Made by a program: the position numbers and the translations under genes. Positions 56,719-64,000 of a stretch of 64,000 nt of DNA are shown here, piece by piece. Each line of letters opens with the position of its first letter. Position 1 is the stretch's first letter. Source of the DNA: Mycobacterium sp. IS-836 (GTDB lineage Bacteria > Actinomycetota > Actinomycetes > Mycobacteriales > Mycobacteriaceae). The stretch lies in assembly GCF_001954275.1 (NCBI RefSeq), contig NZ_MBEU01000027.1, positions 1 to 64,000 of the forward strand, written 5' to 3'. Under the pieces are notes generated by a model. The model saw only the letters and a list, made by a program, of their open reading frames with translations, had not been told where the DNA came from and made no database searches.

Positions 56719-57993
56719 GTGACTGACGGCTTGACCCACGGACCCGCCGACGACGACAAGACGTCGGCGATCGTGGTGGCCCCGCAGGCCGGCGACGCGC
56801 GCGCCGGCGGGGACGGCGACGTGCGTCCCCGCGTGATGCTGCTGGGTTCCGACGAGCTCAGCCGGGAGCTGACGATCGCGTTGCGGCGGCTGGGCGCCGA
56901 GGTGATCGCGGTCGACGGGTCTGCGGGCGCGCCCGCCCACCGCGTCGCCGACCAATCGCTCGTCATCGCCATGACCGACGCCGACGAGCTGTCGGCGGCC
57001 TTCCTGCGGCTGCAACCCGACTTCGTGGTGACCGCCGCCGACGCGGTCTCCGTCGACGCCCTCGACGCCCTGGCGACCGGGACACACAACGAGCTCGCCG
57101 AAGCGGTGCCCAGCGCCCGCGCCGTGCGGCTCGCCGCCGACCGTGAGGGCCTGCGCCGGCTGGCCGCCGACCAGCTGGGCCTGCCCACGGCGCCGTTCTG
57201 GTTCGCCGGATCGGTCGGCGAGCTCGAGGCGGTGGCCGCGCACGCGGGGTATCCGCTGCTGGTCAAACCCGTCAGGGGGCCGGTAGGCCCGGGACGATCG
57301 ATGGTCGACGGACCCGACGACATCGGGCCCGCCTGGCGGCGTGCCGCGGGCGGTCATGCACAACCGCGGGTGCTGGCCGAGGCGGTGGTCGAGATCGAAT
57401 TCGACGTCACCCTGTTTGCGGTGCGCAGCGAAGGCGCGCGCGGACCGGTGATCGAGTTCTGCCCGCCGATCGGTCATCGCCGCGCCGAGGCCGGCCTGCT
57501 GGAATCCTGGCAACCCCAAGAAATGAGCAGCGCCGCGATGGACGCCGCCAAATCCATCGCCGCGCGCATCGTCAAGGCGCTCGGCGGGCGTGGGGTGTTC
57601 GGTGTCGAATTGATGATCAACGGCGACGAGGTGTACTTCAACGACGTCACCGCATTCCCGCGCCAGAGTGCCTGGGTGACGCTGCGCACCCAGCGGCTTT
57701 CGGTGTTCGACCTGCAGGCGCGCGCCATTCTCGGCCTGCCGGTGGACACGATCATGATTTCGCCGGGTGCCGCCCACCCGATACCGCGGACCGACGGGGG
57801 AGGGTTCCCCGGCGCCGACGCGCTCAGCGGCGCGCTCGCGGTCCCGGAAGGCGATCTCCTGGTATTCGGCCCGCCCGCGGGTGCGTCGCGCCAACTCGGT
57901 GTGGCGCTGGCCACAGCGCCGGCCGTCGCGGCCGCACGGGACCGCGCCCGACAGGTGGCGACCGCGGTGAATATGCGAGACTCACGCGGGTGA
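56719..57993 (+). CDS. purT: Formate-dependent GAR transformylase
   Basis: ATP-grasp enzyme that formylates glycinamide ribonucleotide with formate and ATP in purine synthesis, an alternative to folate-dependent PurN. It has 424 residues from GTG 56719. Visible features are RVMLLGSDELSRELTIAL (GAR-binding Rossmann part), LLVKPVRGPVGPGRSMVDGP (ATP-grasp), and GGRGVFGVELMINGDEVYFN with NDVTAFPRQSAWVTL, where PurT normally has an Asn-Glu-Arg-Pro-type segment. This shift to NDVTAF is notable. It overlaps the rhodanese gene (GTGA). Confidence 0.9.
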   Translation: MTDGLTHGPADDDKTSAIVVAPQAGDARAGGDGDVRPRVMLLGSDELSRELTIALRRLGAEVIAVDGSAGAPAHRVADQSLVIAMTDADELSAAFLRLQPDFVVTAADAVSVDALDALATGTHNELAEAVPSARAVRLAADREGLRRLAADQLGLPTAPFWFAGSVGELEAVAAHAGYPLLVKPVRGPVGPGRSMVDGPDDIGPAWRRAAGGHAQPRVLAEAVVEIEFDVTLFAVRSEGARGPVIEFCPPIGHRRAEAGLLESWQPQEMSSAAMDAAKSIAARIVKALGGRGVFGVELMINGDEVYFNDVTAFPRQSAWVTLRTQRLSVFDLQARAILGLPVDTIMISPGAAHPIPRTDGGGFPGADALSGALAVPEGDLLVFGPPAGASRQLGVALATAPAVAAARDRARQVATAVNMRDSRG

Positions 57994-58412
57994 GCTACGC
58001 AGGAGATATCACGCCGCTCGAGGCATGGAAGATGCTCAGCGACAACCCCCAGGCGGTGCTGGTCGACGTACGCACCGATGCCGAATGGCGGTTCGTCGGT
58101 GTGCCCGACCTGTCCAGCCTCGGCCGGGACGTGGTGTACATCGAATGGAATACGACCGACGGCACGTACAACGAGAACTTCGCGGCCGAACTGCGGAAAC
58201 ACATACCGCCCGCAGCGGACGACGAAGAGCGGCCCGTGGTCTTCCTGTGTCGCTCGGGCAACCGCTCCATCGGAGCCGCCGAGGTCGCGACCGAGGTTGG
58301 CATCACCCCGGCCTACAACGTGCTGGACGGCTTTGAAGGTCATCTCAACGCTCACGGCCATCGCGGCGAAACAGGTTGGCGGGCAATAGGATTGCCCTGG
58401 AAGCAGCTATGA
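57990..58412 (+). CDS. Rhodanese-domain sulfurtransferase (Rv0390-like)
   Basis: A single-domain rhodanese of 140 residues, the length I recall for Rv0390. The catalytic cysteine is Cys87 in VVFLCRSGNRSIGAA, the six-residue active loop of thiosulfate/persulfide sulfurtransferases; AVLVDVRTDAEWRFVGVPDL is the conserved N-terminal part. It sits between purT and metZ with four-base overlaps on both sides, so a role as sulfur carrier in homocysteine synthesis by MetZ is plausible. The start is GTG 57990. Confidence 0.9.
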   Translation: MSYAGDITPLEAWKMLSDNPQAVLVDVRTDAEWRFVGVPDLSSLGRDVVYIEWNTTDGTYNENFAAELRKHIPPAADDEERPVVFLCRSGNRSIGAAEVATEVGITPAYNVLDGFEGHLNAHGHRGETGWRAIGLPWKQL

Positions 58413-59629
58413 CCGACGTCCCGTCGGTCCGCATTCCCGAGCCGCTGCCCGACGGCGTCAGCCAGGCCACCACCGGGGTGCGCGGCGGGATCCTGCGGTC
58501 CGGCTTCGACGAGACCGCCGAGGCAATGTATTTGACGTCCGGCTACGTCTACGAGTCGGCCGCCGACGCGGAGAAGTCGTTCACCGGCGAAATCGACCGC
58601 TTCGTGTACTCCCGATACGGCAACCCCACCGTCTCCATGTTCGAGGAACGGTTGCGGCTGATCGAGGGCGCGCCGGCGGCATTCGCCACCGCGAGTGGCA
58701 TGGCCGCGGTGTTCACCTCGCTGGGCGCGCTGCTGGCCGCCGGGGACCGGTTGGTCGCCTCCCGCAGCCTGTTCGGATCGTGTTTCGTGGTGTGCAACGA
58801 GATCCTGCCGCGTTGGGGCGTGGAGACGGTGTTCGTCGACGGTGACGACCTCGCGCAGTGGGAGCGGGCGCTGTCGGTGCCCACCGCGGCGGTGTTCTTC
58901 GAGACGCCGTCGAATCCGATGCAGTCGCTGGTCGACATCGCTGCCGTCACCGAACTGGCCCATGCCGCGGGGGCAAAGGTGGTGCTGGACAACGTGTTTG
59001 CCACGCCGCTGCTACAGCAGGGCATTCCGCTGGGAGTCGACGTGGTGGTGTACTCGGGCACCAAACACATCGACGGTCAGGGCCGGGTGCTGGGTGGCGC
59101 CATTCTGGGCGACAAGGAATACATCGACGGTCCGGTGCAGAAGCTGATGCGCCACACCGGTCCGGCGATGAGCGCCTTCAACGCCTGGGTTTTGCTGAAA
59201 GGACTTGAGACGCTGGCGATTCGCGTCGAACATGCCAATTCGTCGGCGCAGCGGATCGCGGAATTCCTGGAGTCGCATCCGGCGGTGAGCTGGGTGCGCT
59301 ATCCCTACTTGACGTCGCACCCTCAGTACGATCTGGCCAAACGTCAGATGACCGGGGGCGGCACCGTGGTCACCTTCGCGCTCGACTGTGCGGAAAGCGC
59401 GGCCAAGCAACGGGCCTTCGACGTGCTCGACAAGCTGCAGCTGATCAACATTTCCAACAACCTGGGCGATGCCAAATCGCTTGTCACCCACCCGGCGACG
59501 ACGACGCACCGGGCTATGGGCCCCGAGGGCCGCGCCGCGATCGGGCTGGGCGACAACGTGGTCCGCATCTCGGTCGGGCTGGAAGGCGCCGACGACCTGA
59601 TCGCGGACATCGATCGGTCGCTGAGCTAG
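58409..59629 (+). CDS. metZ: O-succinylhomoserine sulfhydrylase
   Basis: PLP enzyme making homocysteine from O-succinylhomoserine and sulfide for methionine synthesis. I start at ATG 58409, overlapping the rhodanese stop (ATGA), which gives 406 residues, the family length. The PLP lysine is Lys219 in VVYSGTKHIDGQGR; other Cys/Met-metabolism marks are YSRYGNPTVSMFEERL, ATASGMAAVFTSL and NISNNLGDAKSLVTHPATTT. The stop overlaps the convergent ndhA by four bases. Confidence 0.95.
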   Translation: MTDVPSVRIPEPLPDGVSQATTGVRGGILRSGFDETAEAMYLTSGYVYESAADAEKSFTGEIDRFVYSRYGNPTVSMFEERLRLIEGAPAAFATASGMAAVFTSLGALLAAGDRLVASRSLFGSCFVVCNEILPRWGVETVFVDGDDLAQWERALSVPTAAVFFETPSNPMQSLVDIAAVTELAHAAGAKVVLDNVFATPLLQQGIPLGVDVVVYSGTKHIDGQGRVLGGAILGDKEYIDGPVQKLMRHTGPAMSAFNAWVLLKGLETLAIRVEHANSSAQRIAEFLESHPAVSWVRYPYLTSHPQYDLAKRQMTGGGTVVTFALDCAESAAKQRAFDVLDKLQLINISNNLGDAKSLVTHPATTTHRAMGPEGRAAIGLGDNVVRISVGLEGADDLIADIDRSLS

Positions 59630-61005
59630 CCGGCTTGCCTTTCGGCGGCATCGGCGCGCTCGGCCGCGGCCAGCGCCCCTTCCTCCGCGTGTGCCTGCAT
59701 CCAGTTCGTCACCACCCTGGCGTAGACCATCTGGCTGGTGATGGCCATCTGACCGCGGGTGCGCCCCAGGAAGGAGATGCCCCAGGCGAACATCGCCGCG
59801 ATGCGATTGCGGTGGCCGATCAGGTAATACAGGTGCAGCACCAGCCAGGCCAGCCACGCGATGAAGCCGCCGAACTCCAGCTTGCCGACTTGTGCCACGG
59901 CGCTGAATCGGGACACCGTCGCCATGCTGCCCTTGTCGAAGTACTTGAACGGCTTGCGATTTGCCGGGTCGTCTTGGCCCTTGAGGCCGTGCTTGATCGC
60001 CGTCGTCGCGTAGTGCGCCCCCTGGATCGCGCCTTGCGCCATCCCGGGCACGCCCTGCATCGACATCAGATCACCGATGACGAAGACGTTCGGGTGTCCC
60101 TTGACGGTGAGATCGGGTTCCACGATCACCCGCCCGGCACGGTCGACTTCGGTTCCATCGGACTGGTCGGCGATCATCTTGCCCAGCGGGCTGGCCTGCA
60201 CCCCGGCCGCCCATACCTTGCAGGCGCATTCGATCCGCCGTTCACCGCCGTCCTTGTCCCTGATGGTGATGCCCTTGTAGTCGACGGCGCTCACCATCGC
60301 GTTGAGCTGGATCTCGACGTCCATCTTCTCCAGCCGGCGTTGCGCCTTGAGGCCCAGCTTCTTTCCCATCGGCGGCAGCACCGCCGGGGCCGCGTCGAGC
60401 AGGATCACCCGGCAATCGCTGGGTTTGATGGTGCGAAACGCCCCGGCGAGCGTGCGCTCGGCGAGTTCGACGATCTGTCCGGCCACCTCGACGCCCGTCG
60501 GCCCGGCGCCGACCACCACGAAGGTCAGGCGCCGTTCCCGTTCGGCCGGGTCGGTGGCGACCTCGGCCGCCTCGAACGCGCCCAGGATGCGGCCGCGCAG
60601 CTCGAGCGCGTCGTCGATGGTCTTCATGCCGGGCGAGAAGGTGGCGAACTGGTCGTTGCCGAAGTAAGAGGTCTGCGCGCCCGCGGCCACGATGAGGCTG
60701 TCGTACGGGGTCACGGTCTCCATGTCGATCAACTTCGACGTGACGGTCTGCGCCTTGAGGTCGATCGCGTTGACCTCCCCCAGCAGCACCCGGACATTCT
60801 GTTGTTTGCGCAGGATCAACCGGGTCGTCGGGGCGATGTCGCCCTCGGACAGGATCCCCGTCGCCACCTGATACAGCAGCGGCTGGAACAGGTGCGTGGT
60901 CGTTTTGGAGATCAGCGTGATGTCCACGTCGGCCCGTTTGAGCGCCTTGGCCGCGGTCAGGCCGCCGAATCCGCTTCCGATGATGACCACGCGATGGCGT
61001 GACAT
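59626..61005 (-). CDS. ndhA: Type II NADH dehydrogenase
   Basis: Non-proton-pumping NADH:menaquinone oxidoreductase attached to the inner membrane. The start is ATG 61005 with AAAGGGG upstream, giving 459 residues; the longer frame is non-homologous. FAD motif VVIIGSGFGGLTAAKAL (residues 6-22), NAD motif TFVVVGAGPTGVEVAGQIVE and the second FAD contact HPNVFVIGDLMSMQGVPGMA are intact. The C-terminal amphipathic/hydrophobic part (GGFIAWLAWLVLHLYYLIGH) anchors it. Synteny after purT-rhodanese-metZ indicates the NdhA (Rv0392c) paralogue rather than Ndh. Confidence 0.93.
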   Translation of the reverse strand: MSRHRVVIIGSGFGGLTAAKALKRADVDITLISKTTTHLFQPLLYQVATGILSEGDIAPTTRLILRKQQNVRVLLGEVNAIDLKAQTVTSKLIDMETVTPYDSLIVAAGAQTSYFGNDQFATFSPGMKTIDDALELRGRILGAFEAAEVATDPAERERRLTFVVVGAGPTGVEVAGQIVELAERTLAGAFRTIKPSDCRVILLDAAPAVLPPMGKKLGLKAQRRLEKMDVEIQLNAMVSAVDYKGITIRDKDGGERRIECACKVWAAGVQASPLGKMIADQSDGTEVDRAGRVIVEPDLTVKGHPNVFVIGDLMSMQGVPGMAQGAIQGAHYATTAIKHGLKGQDDPANRKPFKYFDKGSMATVSRFSAVAQVGKLEFGGFIAWLAWLVLHLYYLIGHRNRIAAMFAWGISFLGRTRGQMAITSQMVYARVVTNWMQAHAEEGALAAAERADAAERQAG

Positions 61006-61243
61006 AGCTACCCCTTTCACCTTCGCAGCGCATACCCACCCTATGACGTGACGAACGTGACCTGCGATCAATATTGATGTCGAGGGTTGTCTGTTAGGCG
61101 GAGTTGAGGCATTGGCGGCTTCTGGCGCTGAAAACCGTTGGTGAAATGCGACGTTCGAACCTCCGTCGCGTGCCGGGTCCCAGCTCACTCCGTTGCGCGC
61201 TGGCGACCAACATGGCGCGCAAACGTTGTGCGCCCGGTTGCTC

Positions 61244-62959
61244 CTAAGTGGCAACTTTGGCGGCGATTTGACGAGCGACGTTCACCGCGGAGTTGGACTG
61301 AGCGTCAGACAGGTTGTTGCTACACACGCCGACGTCGATGGCGACGTTGTTGGCCACGGTCAGCGCCCGCTGACAGGTCACCGTCGCCCCGGCGGCCCTG
61401 CCGGTCTTGGTGACGCTCAGGGTGCCGTTGCTGCTAGATACCGGCCCCACAGTCCACTCCGTATCGGGTACGCCCGGCTGGGTCACCGCGTATCGACGGT
61501 CTGAGCACGCCGGCCATCGTTGGGCGGAGGAGGCGAAGAACGCATCCGCATCGTGCGCGGAAGGAAACAACACCAGAGCCTGAAGGACGAAATGACTGAA
61601 ATTGCCCGGTTCGTGTAGGCCCTGTTCGCGCACGGTGCTCCACCCGCTGCCCTCATAAACCGTGGCTTGCGCCGGGCCCTGCGCGGGTAGGCAGGCCTTG
61701 TCGGCCACTTGGGCGCTGGCGTCGTTCATCGCGGCGGAGGTTGCCGCGACCGTCATCTTGGTGGAGCCGACCGCGCTGTTGATTTGTTCGGGGCTGAGCC
61801 ACAACCCCTGCAGCGCCTCAGCGGCGACCGGAGGCGCGGTGGTCGGGGCGGTCATGCTGGTCGTAGTGGTGGCGGCGGGGGTCGTGGTCGTCGGGGGCGG
61901 CCCCGCGTTGTCGTGCACCAGCAAGGCCATCGCGCCGATGATGAGGAGCGCGACAACCACCCCAACAACCCCTGCGGCGGTGGCGACACGGTTTTTGCGC
62001 CGGGCCGGAGGCTTGGCCGGGCGGGCGGCCTGGGTGGGTTCACCGGCGGCCGCGGCCTCGGTGCTGGCCAGGATGGTGTCGGCGTGGTCTTGGCCCACTT
62101 CGGTCAATGCGTGGTGGGCGGCGCGGGCCAGCTCACCGGCGCTGGCATAGCGATCCTGCGGGTCCTTGGCCATGCCACGCGCAATCACGTCATCAAACCC
62201 AGCCGGGACCTGCGGTCGTGCCTCGCTGGGGCGCGGGATCGGCGCGCTGAGGTGCGCGGTGATCAGCGCCGGCAGGTCCCCGCTGGCATACGGCGGGAAG
62301 CCGGTCAAACACTCATAGAGCACACACGTCAGCGCGTACACGTCCGCGCGGTGATCCACTTCGGTGTTACCCAGCCGCTCGGGAGCCATGTAGGCAAACG
62401 TTCCGATCGTGGTGCCCGAGCTGGTCAACTTGGCGTCGGTGGCCGCATTCGCCAAACCGAAATCGACCAGGCAGGCGAAATCCTCACCAGTTAGCAGAAT
62501 GTTGGCCGGTTTGATGTCACGGTGGATCACCTGCGCGCCGTGCGCGGCATCCAGCGCGGAGGCGATCTGGCGCACAATCGCCACGGCCCGCGCCGGCTCC
62601 AGCGGCCCATCAGCCGCCAGCACGGCCTGCAGGTCAGTGCCCTCGATCAAACGCATATCGATGAACAGCTGCCCGTCGATCTCCCCGCAGTGGTGGATGG
62701 GCACCACGTGCGGCTCATGCAGGCGCCCGGCGGTGCGTGCCTCGCGGTACAACCGCTGCCGAAACACCGAGTTACCCGAGTAAGCAGGCGCCATCAGCTT
62801 CAACGCCACCACCCGATCCATCACGGTGTCTTCGGCCTCGTACACTTCCCCGAACCCGCCACGGCCCAACAACCGGCGCAGCAGATAATGCCCAAACCGC
62901 GACCCAGCCCGTCCCGGCCAACCCGCGGCGCTACCACCAACCATCGACTCTGGCACCAC
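61244..62959 (-). CDS. Receptor Ser/Thr protein kinase, PknH-like
   Basis: A 571-residue transmembrane kinase. Kinase domain about 22-280: P-loop LGRGGFGEVYEAED, Lys54 in VALKLM, catalytic HRDIKPAN (Asp148) and DFGLA (Asp166), with APE in YMAPERLGN. The activation segment has Thr/Ser (LTSSGTTIGTFAYMAPE) for autophosphorylation. After a Pro/Lys-rich juxtamembrane region and helix (about 330-351) comes a Thr/Pro linker and a sensor domain with four cysteines (DKACLPAQ; WPACSDRR; VTCQRAL; GVCSNNLS), the pattern of the PknH-type extracellular domain. The ligand is unknown. I cannot assign one of the named Pkn genes. Confidence 0.9.
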   Translation of the reverse strand: MVPESMVGGSAAGWPGRAGSRFGHYLLRRLLGRGGFGEVYEAEDTVMDRVVALKLMAPAYSGNSVFRQRLYREARTAGRLHEPHVVPIHHCGEIDGQLFIDMRLIEGTDLQAVLAADGPLEPARAVAIVRQIASALDAAHGAQVIHRDIKPANILLTGEDFACLVDFGLANAATDAKLTSSGTTIGTFAYMAPERLGNTEVDHRADVYALTCVLYECLTGFPPYASGDLPALITAHLSAPIPRPSEARPQVPAGFDDVIARGMAKDPQDRYASAGELARAAHHALTEVGQDHADTILASTEAAAAGEPTQAARPAKPPARRKNRVATAAGVVGVVVALLIIGAMALLVHDNAGPPPTTTTPAATTTTSMTAPTTAPPVAAEALQGLWLSPEQINSAVGSTKMTVAATSAAMNDASAQVADKACLPAQGPAQATVYEGSGWSTVREQGLHEPGNFSHFVLQALVLFPSAHDADAFFASSAQRWPACSDRRYAVTQPGVPDTEWTVGPVSSSNGTLSVTKTGRAAGATVTCQRALTVANNVAIDVGVCSNNLSDAQSNSAVNVARQIAAKVAT

Positions 62960-63314
62960 ACCCCCCGCCGCCTACGCCACGCGGCAGCCAAAACACATCC
63001 CAGGCATCAGTATGCGACCCGTCCGGATCGACGGAGGCCAGTTCGTCAACACTCCCCAACCGCGTCGAACTCCAGATGCCGCAAACCCTCCATCGCCCGA
63101 ACCCATATCGGCTGCCCGGCCATTCCGCGGCCCGACCACACTGCGGCGGCCCGAGGCCCGATAGCGATCCCGTGTCGCCTCGGCACGGGTCGCATCTTCG
63201 CGGGCAAACTTCCTGAGGCGCTCGTCGTCATCCTGGTGGTGATCGAAGGTAGGAAGCACGACGTGCGATTCGTCGGGCTGTGTGTTGTCGGAAGCACCTT
63301 CTATAATCGAACGT
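62960..63314. other. Kinase-HNH intergenic region
   Basis: A 355-base gap between divergently transcribed genes. A minus-strand open frame of 83 codons (63046-63297) exists but has no recognisable domain and no good ribosome binding site, so I do not call it a gene. The right end holds the TATAAT -10 element (63302-63307) and SOS box of the next gene. The rest may carry the kinase promoter, which I could not identify. Confidence 0.5.
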
Positions 63315-63322
63315 ATGTTCGA
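63307..63322 (+). promoter_or_regulatory. LexA SOS box overlapping a leaderless promoter
   Basis: TCGAAC-GTAT-GTTCGA is an exact match to the mycobacterial SOS box TCGAAC-N4-GTTCGA. It overlaps the ATG at 63315 and follows a consensus TATAAT at 63302-63307, with which it shares one base. The spacing puts the transcript start at or next to the ATG, so the mRNA is probably leaderless and LexA would cover the start site. Confidence 0.88.
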
Positions 63323-64000
63323 AGAGATGGACGACGGCGCCGTGGTCGATGCGATCACCGCCGCGGCCCGTGCGCAGAACGCCGAGTGCGCGCGTGAATT
63401 GGCGGCGATCGGCGAGCTGTACGCGCGCCGGGCGCCGGCCGACGACGCCGACCGGTTCAATTGGGCCATCGACGGCCACGAGAACGTGGTGGCCGAGGTG
63501 GCCGCGGCGATGCGCATCAGCCGAGGCCGGGCCGCGGCTCGGTTGAGGTACGCGATTGCGTTGCGCGAGCGCCTGCCCCGAGTGGCAGAGGTATTCGCCC
63601 GGGGCGACATTGATTTCCGGCTGATAGCGGCCGTGGTATACCGCACCGAGTTGGTCGAAGATCCCGAGCTGGTCGCGAGGTTGGACGCGACGGTAGCGAG
63701 GCATGCCCCGAGCTGGATGCGGATGTCCGCGCCGAAAGTCGTTGAGCGTATCGACATGTGGGTTGCGCGGTTCGACCCGGCCGGTCTGCGGGTCCCGGGC
63801 GCTCGCACCGAGGATCGCTATGTCGAATTTCTGCCGGCGGCTCCCGGGCTCGCCGGGTTCTATGCGCAGCTGCACTCCACCGACGGGGCCGCGTTGGATC
63901 GCGCCCTCGACGAGCTGGCCGCTACCGTCTGCCGGGACGACCCGCGGACCAAAAAGCAGCGGCGCGCCGACGCGCTGGGTGCGCTGGCCGCCGGGCTGGA
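63315..64000 (+). CDS. 13E12-family DUF222/HNH protein (3' end outside window)
   Basis: The frame is open from ATG 63315 to the window end (228 codons seen). It shows the DUF222 region of the mycobacterial 13E12 repeat family: FNWAIDGHENVVAEVAAAMR, ISRGRAAARLRYAIALRERL, VFARGDIDFRLIAAVVYRTE and RADALGALAAG. The HNH endonuclease motif is expected beyond the window and was not seen. Members are multicopy in mycobacteria and several are LexA-regulated. The perfect SOS box at the start codon indicates DNA-damage induction. Whether these genes are mobile or defence-related is not settled. Confidence 0.85.
   Translation, partial: MFEEMDDGAVVDAITAAARAQNAECARELAAIGELYARRAPADDADRFNWAIDGHENVVAEVAAAMRISRGRAAARLRYAIALRERLPRVAEVFARGDIDFRLIAAVVYRTELVEDPELVARLDATVARHAPSWMRMSAPKVVERIDMWVARFDPAGLRVPGARTEDRYVEFLPAAPGLAGFYAQLHSTDGAALDRALDELAATVCRDDPRTKKQRRADALGALAAGL

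Noticed and set aside
61067..61078. ATCAATATTGAT palindrome upstream of ndhA as an operator
   Set aside because: Only 12 bp, no match to a known mycobacterial regulator, and spacing to any -10 element is unclear.
63046..63297. Possible small minus-strand gene between the kinase and the HNH gene
   Set aside because: 83 codons, no ribosome binding site, no recognised family; coding potential not distinguishable from chance at this GC content.

Overview
This is a high-GC actinobacterial chromosome segment whose gene content and order identify it as Mycobacterium, most likely a non-tuberculous species. Many genes match, in size and order as I remember them, the M. tuberculosis H37Rv interval from udgA (Rv0322) to ndhA (Rv0392c). 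I saw no rRNA, tRNA, CRISPR array, prophage or insertion sequence. A 13E12/HNH-type repeat-family gene runs off the right edge. All comparisons with H37Rv are from memory, not from a search.

Layout. (1) 1-6468: four tandem paralogues of an uncharacterised membrane protein family. Each has an N-terminal domain with the three-part layout of an Hsp70/actin-like ATPase but degraded nucleotide-binding motifs, then one membrane helix, then a Pro-rich and usually Gly-rich tail. (2) 6555-16459: udgA, then a complete respiratory nitrate reductase operon narGHJI and a narK transporter. (3) 16495-23903: a DinB-type protein, a SnoaL-like protein, rmlA, then on the minus strand a YibE/F membrane protein, the aminotransferase aspC and a large membrane Fe-S reductase. 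(4) 24022-29010, minus strand: a membrane-anchored Hsp70-like protein, two small membrane proteins with Pro/Thr-rich tails, an LpqJ-like lipoprotein and an amino acid permease. (5) 29161-35015: a secreted/membrane protein with a Gly-rich tail, then the heat-shock operon dnaK-grpE-dnaJ1-hspR with two HspR-type (HAIR) operators. (6) 35027-43623: an aldose epimerase, a type II flavohaemoglobin-like protein, clpB with its own HAIR and a SigH-like promoter, then ttfA, a short-chain dehydrogenase, pyrE, a lipoprotein and a SPOUT methyltransferase. (7) 43681-50487: an MFS exporter with an unusual C-terminal extension, a GH76 glycosidase-like protein coupled to acetoacetyl-CoA synthetase, DedA and fba. 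(8) 50568-54650: small membrane and hypothetical proteins, a cation diffusion facilitator with a 32-bp palindromic operator, an S2P-like protease and a DoxX-like protein. (9) 54732-61005: purA, a thioesterase-fold protein, the translationally coupled purT-rhodanese-metZ set, and ndhA. (10) 61244-64000: a PknH-like receptor kinase and an SOS-box-controlled 13E12/HNH gene.

Themes. Heat-shock control is explicit: HspR is encoded here and three HAIR operators sit in front of dnaK and clpB. Envelope biology recurs (TtfA, UDP-glucose dehydrogenase, RmlA, GH76, lipoproteins, DedA). The block from the flavohaemoglobin gene to the thioesterase-fold gene (35.9-56.7 kb) lies in the reverse orientation relative to H37Rv. 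The least explained and most interesting element is the tandem family at 1-6468 together with the similarly built Hsp70-like protein at 24022-25683.
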